DNA of 64,000 nt from Arthrobacter sp. OV608 (GTDB taxonomy: Bacteria; Actinomycetota; Actinomycetes; Actinomycetales; Micrococcaceae): assembly GCA_900110595.1 (NCBI GenBank), contig FOEZ01000011.1, forward strand, positions 92,519 through 156,518, given 5' to 3'. Made by a program: the position numbers and the translations under genes. The notes beneath the pieces are model-generated. The model was given only the letters and a program-made list of their open reading frames with translations. It did no database searches and was not told the DNA's origin. Of this stretch, positions 44,736 through 52,852 are shown one piece after another. How positions within the stretch are numbered: the stretch's first letter is position 1; the number at the start of each line of letters is the position of its first letter.

Positions 44736-45083
44736 GAGTCACTTCCACGCTGGCTGAGTTGGCACAGGTTAACAAAAGGTTTGCTATCGGCTCTCGAAAC
44801 AGGGGGAGTGTCCTCAAAAGGGGGCTATTGGTGGTGTTTTTCCCGCCGGACTCCGGCGGGTCAGAACTGTTGAGTCAGCGCGCGGTTGACGGCGGGAACA
44901 CCGACAAAGGCCCGGGTAAATGATTCGGCAGAATCCGCCGAGGAGCTCTGCTGGTGGGCAACTTTGGTCTTCTTCGCGGGGGCATTCGGCCGTTCTGCAC
45001 GCTGGATCTGCGAACGTGACCGGGCCGCAATTCGTGCCAACCTCTTGCCGTGCAAGCACGCAGCATTCACTGTTCATTAATCC
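44736..45083. other. Gap with a doubtful reverse ORF
   Basis: About 350 bp between the insertion sequence and the first sugar-regulon promoter. A reverse frame (45070-44861) reads naturally near its end (SADSAESFTRAFVGVPAVNR ...) and could be the tail of a lost gene. A perfect CCCGCCGG-n3-CCGGCGGG hairpin lies just after it (44841-44859). No family recognised and no start supported. Confidence 0.35.
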
Positions 45084-45167
45084 TTGACAGAGCCTGCCGG
45101 TGGCCCTATGTTTATTGCAACCGATCTCAGCAACCGATCTCAGTGAGAATAAATGCAACCGATCTCA
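45084..45167 (+). promoter_or_regulatory. Promoter P1 with three 13-bp operator repeats (ABC transporter operon)
   Basis: TTGACA at 45084-45089, 17-bp spacer, TATGTT at 45107-45112. Four bases later come two abutting copies of GCAACCGATCTCA (45117-45129, 45130-45142) and a third at 45155-45167. The repeats lie at and after the expected transcription start, a position suited to repression. Identical tandem repeats occur at three other promoters in the window. Each 13-mer has a central CG, as LacI-family sites do; the LacI gene at 56683-57678 is the likely binder (inference). Confidence 0.85.
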
Positions 45168-45180
45168 AAGGAGAGACTCG

Positions 45181-45291
45181 ATGATCGAATGGCTCATCCC
45201 AGAGCATTCGGTGGCCGACATTCTGCAGGGCGTCGTTTTGAGTACGGCATGCTCCCGCACCAGCAACCCAGCAAACAGGAGAGATTCATGA
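45181..45291 (+). CDS. Leader peptide ORF (36 aa) coupled to the binding-protein gene
   Basis: ATG 45181 is preceded by AAAGGAGAG right after the last operator repeat, a better ribosome site than many full genes have. It encodes MIEWLIPEHSVADILQGVVL followed by a Ser/Arg-rich tail, and its stop overlaps the next ATG (ATGA at 45288-45291). Its first residues match those of the leader ORF after promoter P2 (M-x-x-W-L-I). It may serve translational coupling or be a small functional peptide. Confidence 0.6.
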   Translation: MIEWLIPEHSVADILQGVVLSTACSRTSNPANRRDS

Positions 45292-46544
45292 TCAAGAAGC
45301 GATGGGGCTTGGCAGTCGCCACAGCAGTCGTAGCCAGCCTTGCCCTCAGCGGCTGCTCCCCCTCAACTCCGGAATCTGAGGGGCCGGTGACGCTCAATTA
45401 CTGGGACTTCCTCGATCCCAGCCAAGCTAATCCGCGCTCTAAAGCCCTGAAGGAAAACGTCGCCAACTTCGAGGCGGCGAACCCGGACATCAAGATCAAC
45501 CTCTCCGTCGTTTCACTGGGCGATATGTTGAACAGGCTGCCGCAAGCTGCGGCAGCTGGCCAGGCTCCCGACGTCTTCAAGATGTACACTCCCGTCGTTC
45601 CTCAGATGGCATCCGCCGGCGTTTACTCTCCGCTGCCTGATGCGGCCTCCAAGGTGACTGACTGGCTGCGCCCAACCGACACTCTTGCCGGTCCTGACGG
45701 CAAGCAGGTCGCCGTGCCCTATGAGTATCGGACCTGTGCCCTCTACTACAACCAGAAGCTCCTTTCTCAAATCGGCGCGGCAGTTCCGACCACCTACGAT
45801 GAGGTCGTCGACGTTGCACGAAAGGCTGCCGCCGCTGGGTTCACCGGCTTCGGAACCGGCTTTTCGGACACCGACAACTCAGCCATCATCAGCACCTTCT
45901 TTAACTGCTTCATGACCCAGGTCGATCAAGAAATCTGGAACAAAGACGGGCAAGCAGATTTTGCGACGGCCAAGGGTGAAGAGTTCGGTAACTTCCTTGC
46001 CAAGCTCCGGGACGCAAAGGCTCTGGGCAGCAACGTCGTTTCGGATACTTACGGCACCGTAGCTGACGGCATGGCAAGCGGTACTGTCGCGATGGCAATC
46101 ATGGGCACGGAACGAGCAGTTTCGTATGCCTCCCAGAATCCGGATCTAAAGTGGACCGCCTTGCCGAAAGCAAGCACCGGAGATACCACGGGCACCACCA
46201 TTGGGTGGACCCTGGGGATAGGCAATGGCAGCAAACACACTGAGGCGGCCTGGAAGTTTATCGAGTACATGACCGGCCCAGAAGCCGGGGCGCTCATGGC
46301 AACCGGTGGCGAGGTACCCACGCGCGCCGGCACCTATGAGCAACCTTTCTTCTCCTCGCCCGAGGCAAAGACCGTCAATGACATTGCCGCCTACGTCAAG
46401 AGCAACAGTGAACCACGCACGTATTCCAACACATGGACCGCGCTTGCCACTGGTCTCTCCCAGGCCGGGCAAAAACTGACCCTTAACGGTTCATCGGGCA
46501 GCGACTTTATCCGTTCCGCCCAGGATGCGGCCAACAAGAAGTAG
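45288..46544 (+). CDS. ABC sugar transporter, substrate-binding lipoprotein
   Basis: 418 aa; ATG 45288 has CAGGAGAG upstream. The signal peptide has lipobox LALSGC (Cys23), so the mature protein is a membrane-anchored lipoprotein outside the cell. It is a family 1 solute-binding protein (VTLNYWDFLDPSQ; AGQAPDVFKMY; GKQVAVPYEYRTCALYYNQK; AAWKFIEYMTGPEAGALM), binding carbohydrates in the CUT1 class. First structural gene of an operon with two permeases; repression through P1 is inferred. Confidence 0.92.
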   Translation: MIKKRWGLAVATAVVASLALSGCSPSTPESEGPVTLNYWDFLDPSQANPRSKALKENVANFEAANPDIKINLSVVSLGDMLNRLPQAAAAGQAPDVFKMYTPVVPQMASAGVYSPLPDAASKVTDWLRPTDTLAGPDGKQVAVPYEYRTCALYYNQKLLSQIGAAVPTTYDEVVDVARKAAAAGFTGFGTGFSDTDNSAIISTFFNCFMTQVDQEIWNKDGQADFATAKGEEFGNFLAKLRDAKALGSNVVSDTYGTVADGMASGTVAMAIMGTERAVSYASQNPDLKWTALPKASTGDTTGTTIGWTLGIGNGSKHTEAAWKFIEYMTGPEAGALMATGGEVPTRAGTYEQPFFSSPEAKTVNDIAAYVKSNSEPRTYSNTWTALATGLSQAGQKLTLNGSSGSDFIRSAQDAANKK

Positions 46545-46592
46545 CCGTCGGGGAGCCTGAGAAATCAGGCTCCCCTTCGGAAGGGAGAGATA

Positions 46593-47525
46593 ATGTCAAC
46601 AAACAGCACGACCCGAACTTCATCTCCGGGGGCCACTCCAACTGCAGGCGTCCAAGCTTTCCGCCGGACCCGCAGGGACCGCATGGTCTGGTTATACGTC
46701 GTCCCCGTCAGCGCCGTCTTCCTGTTTGTTTTTGTGGGACCGCTCATCTACACGGCGTGGACGGCGCTTCACGAGACTACGTATTACCAGATCGGCAAAT
46801 TCTCTGGTCTCAATTCCTTTGTCCGGCTGTTCACCGACTCCGACCTGCCCAGTCGCATCTGGACAACCTTGGTGTTCTCGCTCGGTGCATTGATTATTGC
46901 CTTGCCGGCCGGACTTTTGTCTGCGATTGTGTTGAATAACCTGCATCGCTTCAAGCGCTCTGTCCGCAGCCTCTTCCTATTGCCGTGGCTGATGTCCCAA
47001 GCCACAGCGGGAACAATCTGGCTTTGGTTTCTCAACCCCAATTACGGGCCGGCCTCGGCTATCACCAAATCCCTTGGGTTCGGTCCTACTGATGTCTTCT
47101 CGTCCCCGAATAGTGCGCTCGTTGCCGTCACTCTGATGACGGCGTGGTGGTCCTACCCGCAAGCCATGCTTCTCTTTCTCGGAGCCCTTCAAACTGTCCC
47201 AGGGGAATTGTACGAAAGCCTCAAGGTGGACGGCGGAGGCATCCGGCATGCATTCTTGAACATCACGTTGCCTCACCTACGCAACACCATCGTCTCCGTG
47301 GTGATCGTTCTACTCATGCTCTATGTACAGATGGTCACCATCATCCTGGTGACCACACGAGGTGGTCCCATCGGATCGACCGAGACCCTGTCAATGCGGG
47401 TCTACAACCAGATGTTCGACAAGTTCGATCTCTCCGGGGCATCAGCAACGGCCATCCTCCTTTTCGCCGTCAACATTGTCCTCACTCTTGTCGCGATTCG
47501 TTTCCGGCGGAAGGAAAGCCTGTGA
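46593..47525 (+). CDS. ABC sugar transporter permease (MalF-type)
   Basis: 310 aa, ATG 46593 with AAGGGAGAG upstream, 48 bp after the binding-protein gene. Six membrane helices (first LYVVPVSAVFLFVFVGPLIY) and the EAA loop that contacts the ATPase (ESLKVDGGGIRHAFLNITLP). Overlaps the next permease start by GTGA. It pairs with the second permease to form the CUT1 channel. Confidence 0.92.
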   Translation: MSTNSTTRTSSPGATPTAGVQAFRRTRRDRMVWLYVVPVSAVFLFVFVGPLIYTAWTALHETTYYQIGKFSGLNSFVRLFTDSDLPSRIWTTLVFSLGALIIALPAGLLSAIVLNNLHRFKRSVRSLFLLPWLMSQATAGTIWLWFLNPNYGPASAITKSLGFGPTDVFSSPNSALVAVTLMTAWWSYPQAMLLFLGALQTVPGELYESLKVDGGGIRHAFLNITLPHLRNTIVSVVIVLLMLYVQMVTIILVTTRGGPIGSTETLSMRVYNQMFDKFDLSGASATAILLFAVNIVLTLVAIRFRRKESL

Positions 47526-48382
47526 GCACCACAACCCCGCGTCGTAGAGGCGGCGTCGGCGCGGCCCTTCGGGCGGTTCCGGCCTGGGCCTACGTCATCC
47601 TCTCAGCCGCGGTCGTTTTACCGCCTGTCGCATGGATCGTGTCCACCTCGCTGAAAACCGCCTCGGATACCATCGAGTTCCCGCCACGATGGATTCCGGA
47701 CCCAATCTCATTCGAGGGCTATACGGGCCTCCTGACGTCAACGAACATTCGATTCTTTGTTAACTCCCTCATTTACGCTGGCGGTTCGATCGCCCTCGCG
47801 TTGGCAATTTCGATTCCTGCAGCCTATGTCGCCACCAGGTACCGCAGCCGCCGCATGGAAACTCTGATGACCGGGATCCTGGTGCTGTCGATGGTTCCCG
47901 CGATCGTCGTCTTCATCGCCCTGTACTCCATGTTCGTCAAAACCGCGCTCATCAATACCTACCCGATGCTGATCGTCGTCTATACGGCGATCATTTGTGG
48001 ACAAACCATCCTGTTTCTTCGCAACTTCATCGAGAACATCCCGGTGGAGATTGAGGAAGCGGCCGCAATCGATGGCTGCTCCCGGATACAGATCTTGTGG
48101 CGAATCATCCTCCCGCTCATCCGTCCCGGCATCGCTGCTGTGGCAATCTTCATCTTCGTGTTTGTTTGGAACGACTTCCTTGTAGGTACCGTCCTCGCCA
48201 CCACAGAAGACATGAAGACCGTCCAAAATGGCATCGTGCGCTATATAACCACTGGCTTCGGTAGCTTCTGGGGACTCTTCGCCGCATTCATCGTCGTCGC
48301 TTTCATCCCAGTCCTCTCAATCTTCCTGGCGTTCCAGCGCTGGTTTGTTGCCGGGATGACGTCCGGTGGTGTCAAGGGATAA
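47522..48382 (+). CDS. ABC sugar transporter permease (MalG-type)
   Basis: 286 aa, GTG 47522 overlapping the first permease stop. Six helices (AYVILSAAVVLPPVAWIVST first), EAA loop EIEEAAAIDGCSRIQILWRI and the C-terminal FLAFQRWFVAGMTSGGVKG that is characteristic of MalG-type subunits. No ATPase gene follows; a shared MsiK-like ATPase elsewhere is presumably used, as is common for actinobacterial CUT1 systems. Confidence 0.93.
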   Translation: MSTTTPRRRGGVGAALRAVPAWAYVILSAAVVLPPVAWIVSTSLKTASDTIEFPPRWIPDPISFEGYTGLLTSTNIRFFVNSLIYAGGSIALALAISIPAAYVATRYRSRRMETLMTGILVLSMVPAIVVFIALYSMFVKTALINTYPMLIVVYTAIICGQTILFLRNFIENIPVEIEEAAAIDGCSRIQILWRIILPLIRPGIAAVAIFIFVFVWNDFLVGTVLATTEDMKTVQNGIVRYITTGFGSFWGLFAAFIVVAFIPVLSIFLAFQRWFVAGMTSGGVKG

Positions 48383-48417
48383 CTGAAACAAGAGTTCTGG
48401 GGCCAACCTAGAAAGCA

Positions 48418-48451
48418 CGCCACATGACCGCTTCCAGGCGGTCATGTGGCG
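48418..48451 (+). terminator. Strong stem-loop at the end of the ABC operon
   Basis: A 14-bp perfect stem (CGCCACATGACCGC / GCGGTCATGTGGCG) with a 6-nt loop, 36 nt after the permease stop. No T-tract follows, so it may act as an RNA 3' stabiliser or a bidirectional terminator. Confidence 0.65.
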
Positions 48452-48479
48452 GGCCCATTCAAACCAGCTAGCGATCCCG

Positions 48480-48756
48480 CGTCGCTGTCGCTCCGTGATG
48501 GGAGAAAGTAGGCCCTCGCCTCGCCCGGGCTCTGGCCAGGGCTATGGGTTTGGGATGATCATGGTGGTGTCTGCCACGGTGGACGCCGGTTTGTCTATGG
48601 TGCTGTAGTTGAGCCTGCCAGCTAGCGTGGCGCGGAGGACTTCCACGGGAACCGTGGATTGTTGCGTTTGAAGCACGAGTGTTAGATTCCTGAATTTCCC
48701 TGTCCTCCCCCGTGGCAGAAGTCACCAAGGCCGAGTAGGTGTCAGGAGGAGCAGCA
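48480..48756 (+). ncRNA. Putative IS110 left-end non-coding (bridge RNA) region
   Basis: IS110-group elements transcribe a structured bridge RNA from the non-coding left end, upstream of the transposase. This 280-bp stretch has no gene, shows short hairpins (for example CCACGG-GAA-CCGTGG at 48647-48661) and lies in the expected place. The exact element end and the RNA ends could not be fixed by eye. Confidence 0.4.
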
Positions 48757-49994
48757 ATGGATATCGTGCATGAGCGGGCTGCCGGTTTGGACATTTCCAA
48801 ACGAGACGCGAAGGTCTGTCTCCGGTTGCCAGGCCAACGGGCCGGGACCTTTACTTCCACGGTCACCACCTGCGGTGCGACTACCGGGCAGATCCTTGCG
48901 CTGCGGGACGTTCTGGAACGCGAGCACGTGACTACGGTGGTGATGGAAGCAACGAGCGATTACTGGAAGCCCTTCTTCTACCTGATGGAGGACGCTTTGC
49001 CGGTGATCCTGGTCAACGCCAAGGCCGCACGGAACATCCCGGGCCGTAAAACCGACGTTTCCGACGCCGCCTGGCTTGCCCAACTCGGAGCGCACGGGCT
49101 GCTCCGGCCCTCGTTCGTCCCGCCCGAACCCATCCGTGAACTGCGGGACCTGACCAGGGCACGGTCCATCGCCACCCGGGACCGGACCCGGGAGATCCAG
49201 CGGCTGGAGAAGTTCCTCGAAGGCTCGGGCATCAAGCTCTCCTCGGTGGTCTCGGACCTGACCGGGGTCTCCTCCCGGCGATGCTCGAAGCCCTCATCAA
49301 CGGGGAACGGGACCCGGAGGTCCTCGCAGGCCTCGCCAAGGGAACCCTGCGCTCCAAAATTCCCGAGCTCGTGAACGCGCTGACCGGCCGGTTCAAGGCC
49401 CACCATGCCTTTATGGCCCGGCTTCACCTGGACCAGATCGATGCCCAGTCCCGCATCATCGACGCGCTCACCGGGCGGATAGAGGAAGCGATGGAACCCT
49501 TTCGTGCCGCCAGGGAATTCCTGGCCACCATCCCCGGAGTCTCGATCAAAGTCGCCGACGTGATCATCGCCGAAACCGGGGCGGACATGTCACGCTTCGA
49601 AACCCCGGGCCGGCTCGCATCCTGGACCGGGGTCTGTCCCGGCTCCAACGAATCCGCCGGCCGGATTAAATCCGCGCACATCCTGCCCGGCAACAAATAT
49701 CTCAAAGCAGCCCTGGGCACCGCAGCGTTGTCTGCTTCCCGGAGCAAGGACACCTATCTGGCCGCTAAATTCCGACGCATCTCAGCACGGCGAGGACCCA
49801 TGAAGGCCGTCGTCGCGATCGAACACTCCATCCTGACGGCAGCCTGGCACCTGCTCGCCGACGGCGAATGCTACAGCGACCCCGGCGCGGACCACTTCAC
49901 CCGGCTGGACCCAATCAAAACCAAAAACAACGCCATCAAAAAACTCAACAGCCTCGGCTTCGACGTCACCATCACCCCAGCCACCGCAGCCTGA
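48757..49994 (+). pseudogene. IS110-family transposase, frameshifted
   Basis: Start ATG 48757 with GGAGGAGCAGC upstream. The N-terminal RuvC-like DEDD domain (AAGLDISKRDAKVCLRL, VVMEATSDYWKPFFYLM, GRKTDVSDAAWLAQL) and the C-terminal Tnp2 domain (LATIPGVSIKVADVIIAETG, ASWTGVCPGSNESAGR) are both clear. Near 49278 one G is missing (CCCGGCGATG where an extra G would restore S-S-R-A-M-L-E), so the first half runs into a wrong frame and the second half is read only from 49281. About 410 aa if repaired. It lies between the ABC operon and the VOC/SDR genes of the same regulon. Confidence 0.9.
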
Positions 49995-50042
49995 CAAACC
50001 TTACTTTCGTATTAGCCTGACAAACCTTACTTTCGTATTAGC
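49990..50042 (+). repeat. 26-bp tandem duplication at the IS110 right end
   Basis: A 26-bp unit beginning AGCCTGACAAACCTTACTTT and ending CGTATT occurs twice in exact tandem, starting within the transposase stop codon region (first copy about 49989-50014, second about 50015-50040). It may mark a duplicated element end, or the element end next to a target carrying the same sequence. Confidence 0.75.
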
Positions 50043-50114
50043 CGGATCTGCAATCTCTAAACTCTGACAAGCCCCCGGCCCGCGTCGTGGTCATCTTTCC
50101 CGGATGCGGATAGC

Positions 50115-50579
50115 TCAAGAATTGTCGCTTGGCTGCCAGTCGGGCGTCTGAATCAGCTCCACACGATTTCCGTCTGGATCGAGCATGTAGATCAGGAGGC
50201 CTCCTGCAACTGGGCCTGAGGCGGGTGCGACCGGCTCGGACAGGGCCTTATACCCGAGCGCGGTCATTTTGGCATAAACCTCGCGTACGTCAATGTCGGT
50301 GAAGGCAAGATGTGCGGTCCCCGGCTGCGCCTCTGATGGGTTAACGGCGGGTGGCGGATCCTCAACCTGGACCAACTCCAGGTTGAAGGTCCCATCATCG
50401 GTTGTGAGCATGAGTGCGTGGACCTTGACGTTAGGACGGCCGTAAAGTTCGCCGACGTATGGGCCTGATGTCCAGGCTTTCACGCGGGTCAGGCCGAGTC
50501 CTTCCACGTAGAACCGTGCGCTGCGCTCGATGTCCGTTACGTGCAGGGCAGTGTGATGATGCCGGATTGCAGTTTTCAT
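50115..50579 (-). CDS. VOC family protein (glyoxalase/dioxygenase fold)
   Basis: 154 aa, ATG 50579 with AAAAGGAGATAACG upstream. A vicinal-oxygen-chelate protein with two beta-alpha-beta-beta-beta units: HHHTALHVTDIERSARFYVE at the start and LLIYMLDPDGNRVELIQTP near the end, giving metal-binding His, Glu and Glu residues. Such proteins isomerise, epimerise or cleave small oxygenated substrates; the substrate is not predictable. Last gene of the P2 unit, 182 bp after the SDR. Confidence 0.88.
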   Translation of the reverse strand: MKTAIRHHHTALHVTDIERSARFYVEGLGLTRVKAWTSGPYVGELYGRPNVKVHALMLTTDDGTFNLELVQVEDPPPAVNPSEAQPGTAHLAFTDIDVREVYAKMTALGYKALSEPVAPASGPVAGGLLIYMLDPDGNRVELIQTPDWQPSDNS

Positions 50580-50761
50580 CGTTATCTCCTTTTATCGGTT
50601 AAGAACTTCAACTTCGCTTGCTCCGTCCCAATGAGGGCGTCAGAGCAGCAGTGAGGGGTCCGTGGTGGACTTTCCCGGCGTCTGGGTACGCGCGCGCGTG
50701 TTGCCACTTTCCAAAGCATTGTGACGGGACCTCTGTGATTGCGAGGCATTGTGCAGGGGGT

Positions 50762-51511
50762 TCAGGTACCTATTCCCAGGTGTGCTCCGCCGGCCACATC
50801 GAGAGAAACTCCGGTGATGTAGCGGTTGTCGGGATCGGTCAGGAAAAGGATGGCGCGGGCGACTTCGTCGGGTTCGGCAAACCGGCGCATCGGCAGCTGG
50901 GCTGCCCGCTTCGCCCGGTTGGCGACCGCATCCGGGCCTGAATCTTTTGCGAACTGTGCCCACATGGGTGTGTTCACCGGGCCCGGCGCGATGGCGTTGA
51001 CGGAGATGCCTTGAGGCCCAAGCAATTCTGCAAATGACCACATGATGTGCAGGACTGCGAGTTTGCTCGCGTTGTAAGGCAGGTAATTGAGGCGTGCTTC
51101 TTTGGCCGCGACGGAGGATAAGACCACGATTGCGCCGGCCGTGCCAGACTCAAGCATCGTCTTTGCTGTCTCTCGTACCATCGAGAACGTTGCAGAGGCA
51201 TTGATCCTCAGGATGGAGTCGAATTCCTCAGTGGTTGTATCCATGATGTCGGGGGTGGTGCCGAGCACTCCTGCTGCTTGGACGAGGACATCGATGCGGC
51301 CGAATCTGGTTTTGATGTCCTGGACAACCGTTGCGCATTGTTGCTCGGAGGTGATGTCGAGCGGATAGAAGGCCTCCACGGCCTGGTCCTCTTTGGGGGA
51401 ACGATCAGCGCCAATGACGACGGCGCCGGCAGCTTTGAATGCGCTGACAGCAGCATCGCCGATTCCCCCGCTCGATCCGGTCACCAGAACTACCTGGTCT
51501 TTGAGGCTCAT
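50762..51511 (-). CDS. SDR family oxidoreductase
   Basis: 249 aa. Start ATG 51511 (MSLKDQVVLVTGSSGGIGDA) is preceded by GAGGGGAGAG, preferred over the upstream ATG 51541. Classical short-chain dehydrogenase: TGSSGGIG cofactor motif, Asp-rich ADRSPKED, Ser and YNASK catalytic residues (LNYLPYNASKLAVLH), PGPVNTPM and the C-terminal ITGVSLDVAGG. It oxidises or reduces a sugar-type alcohol. Second structural gene of the P2 unit. Confidence 0.92.
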   Translation of the reverse strand: MSLKDQVVLVTGSSGGIGDAAVSAFKAAGAVVIGADRSPKEDQAVEAFYPLDITSEQQCATVVQDIKTRFGRIDVLVQAAGVLGTTPDIMDTTTEEFDSILRINASATFSMVRETAKTMLESGTAGAIVVLSSVAAKEARLNYLPYNASKLAVLHIMWSFAELLGPQGISVNAIAPGPVNTPMWAQFAKDSGPDAVANRAKRAAQLPMRRFAEPDEVARAILFLTDPDNRYITGVSLDVAGGAHLGIGT

Positions 51512-51645
51512 CGGTTCTCTCCCCTCTGGAGGCGGCTGCACCGCGGTTCTCCTGCGGTCGGAGCGTAAGTTGCTGGCATCATGTCTAGTTCCTTCGTTGT
51601 GTCGTTCAGTCGACGGTTCGCGTGGTGTTCAAAGTTTTGGAGATG

Positions 51646-52617
51646 CTACGGGGAGACGATATCCCCAGCGCGGGACGTCGCCGCTGCCAGGACTGCATCG
51701 GCAATTTCTGTAGCTCGGAGTGCTTGGGCGAAGGTGACTGCCGGGATTCCACCCGTGCAGAACTTCAGCGCCGCCTCTGCTTGGCGAAGGAAGAGGTCCG
51801 AGGGGTCAAAGGCTTTTTCGTACTGGCCACCGTCACGCTCCCACACGTGCAGGGAATCGTTGGACCACAACATCCGGCCGTCACTTGCCAGGACATCGAC
51901 GGTGAGACTCCAGTCGCCCTGGTTGAGACCTTGAGGCTCCTGCCAGGGAGACCAGTAGCTCTGCATGCTGAAGACGACGCCCTCAGGAAATTCGAGGGTG
52001 GAAACGACGTGCTCCGGCACCAGCGACCCATAGAGGCTGCTGCTGGCGCTGCTGGCCAGCACTTTCGGGTTGCCGTCAAACCATGATGAGACTAATTCGA
52101 TGGCGTGAATGCCGTTCACTACAGCGACGCCGCCCTCCTTCGGGTCAGCGCGCCACGAGTCAACCTTTTGTTTATGCGCGACGGAACGAACAGACACGGC
52201 GATGACGTTCTTGTTCCTGATCCATTGAGAGACAAGTTCTGCGGCGGGATGTTGGTGGAGCTTGTACCCGACCATGAGTCTGTCGTTCACCCCGGAAGCG
52301 GCGGCCAGAACGGCAGCACCGTCGGCATCTGCGGCCACCGGCTTTTCAGTCAGCACACGGCATCCCCTGTTCAGCAGGTCGGCGCAAATGACCGGTTGCA
52401 GGGTGGTGGGCAATGCAACGACGACCAGGTCCACGTCCTCGGGGCGGAGTTCGGCAGTAGTGGGCACCAATTGTGCGCCCAGCTCCTGAGCCGGCGCCGA
52501 GCCGCGCTCGTCCCTCTCGACGAGGATGGCAACCTTCGCACCTGTCGCGGCAAACGCCCGCGCGTGCCGTGACCCGGCCCAGCCGGCCGCTCCTACGACA
52601 GCCACGCGCGGGGTCAT
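51646..52617 (-). CDS. Gfo/Idh/MocA family oxidoreductase (P2 unit)
   Basis: 323 aa. The N-terminal Rossmann fold has VAVVGAAGWAGSRHARAF and the family hallmark Lys in LTEKPVAAD. The C-terminal beta-sheet domain follows (GYKLHQHPAAELV; VVNGIHAIELVSSWF, whose His is the usual catalytic position). Enzymes of this family oxidise sugars or inositols, commonly at C1 or C3, with NAD(P). ATG 52617 overlaps the leader ORF stop (ATGA) and has no ribosome site of its own, so translation probably depends on the leader. Confidence 0.9.
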   Translation of the reverse strand: MTPRVAVVGAAGWAGSRHARAFAATGAKVAILVERDERGSAPAQELGAQLVPTTAELRPEDVDLVVVALPTTLQPVICADLLNRGCRVLTEKPVAADADGAAVLAAASGVNDRLMVGYKLHQHPAAELVSQWIRNKNVIAVSVRSVAHKQKVDSWRADPKEGGVAVVNGIHAIELVSSWFDGNPKVLASSASSSLYGSLVPEHVVSTLEFPEGVVFSMQSYWSPWQEPQGLNQGDWSLTVDVLASDGRMLWSNDSLHVWERDGGQYEKAFDPSDLFLRQAEAALKFCTGGIPAVTFAQALRATEIADAVLAAATSRAGDIVSP

Positions 52618-52664
52618 GATGTGCCGCCACAGGAGGTCAGGCCGGAGATAAGCCAGTTGGTCAT
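52614..52664 (-). CDS. Leader peptide ORF (16 aa) coupled to the oxidoreductase gene
   Basis: ATG 52664 has AAGGAGCGACGTG upstream and encodes MTNWLISGLTSCGGTS; the TGA overlaps the oxidoreductase ATG. The downstream gene itself lacks a ribosome site. The first codons closely match those of the leader after P1 (M-x-x-W-L-I, with most bases identical), so the pair looks like a shared design rather than chance. Confidence 0.6.
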   Translation of the reverse strand: MTNWLISGLTSCGGTS

Positions 52665-52704
52665 CACGTCGCTCCTTCGTGATCGGGTACAGGTCAGAAT
52701 TTTA

Positions 52705-52763
52705 TGAGATCGGTTGCTGAGATCGGTTGCAACCAACGTAGGGTTTGCAAAAGGCTCTGTCAA
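52705..52763 (-). promoter_or_regulatory. Promoter P2 with tandem operator repeats
   Basis: On the reverse strand: TTGACA (52763-52758), 17-bp spacer, TACGTT (52740-52735), 4 bp, then two abutting GCAACCGATCTCA copies (52730-52705). It drives the leader ORF, Gfo/Idh, SDR and VOC genes. Same geometry as P1. Confidence 0.85.
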
Positions 52764-52852
52764 GGATCTAAGTGGGTTCGGTCCGACGTTCTCGGTTGGC
52801 CGCGCGGGGTTCTTGCGGGTTTGTGGTTTGGTGCGGAGAACTTCTTGCTTCG

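Noticed and set aside
44841-44859. CCCGCCGG hairpin as terminator of a reverse gene
   Set aside because: On the reverse strand it is followed by A rather than T residues and the gene before it is doubtful; kept only as a note in the gap entry.
50618-50941. 107-codon forward ORF between the VOC and SDR genes
   Set aside because: It lies partly antisense to the SDR gene with no ribosome site; the 182-bp VOC-SDR spacer shows nothing else.
52346-52630. Short reverse ORF overlapping the start of the P2 oxidoreductase
   Set aside because: Out-of-frame shadow of the Gfo/Idh gene; the 16-codon leader at 52614-52664 has the ribosome site instead.
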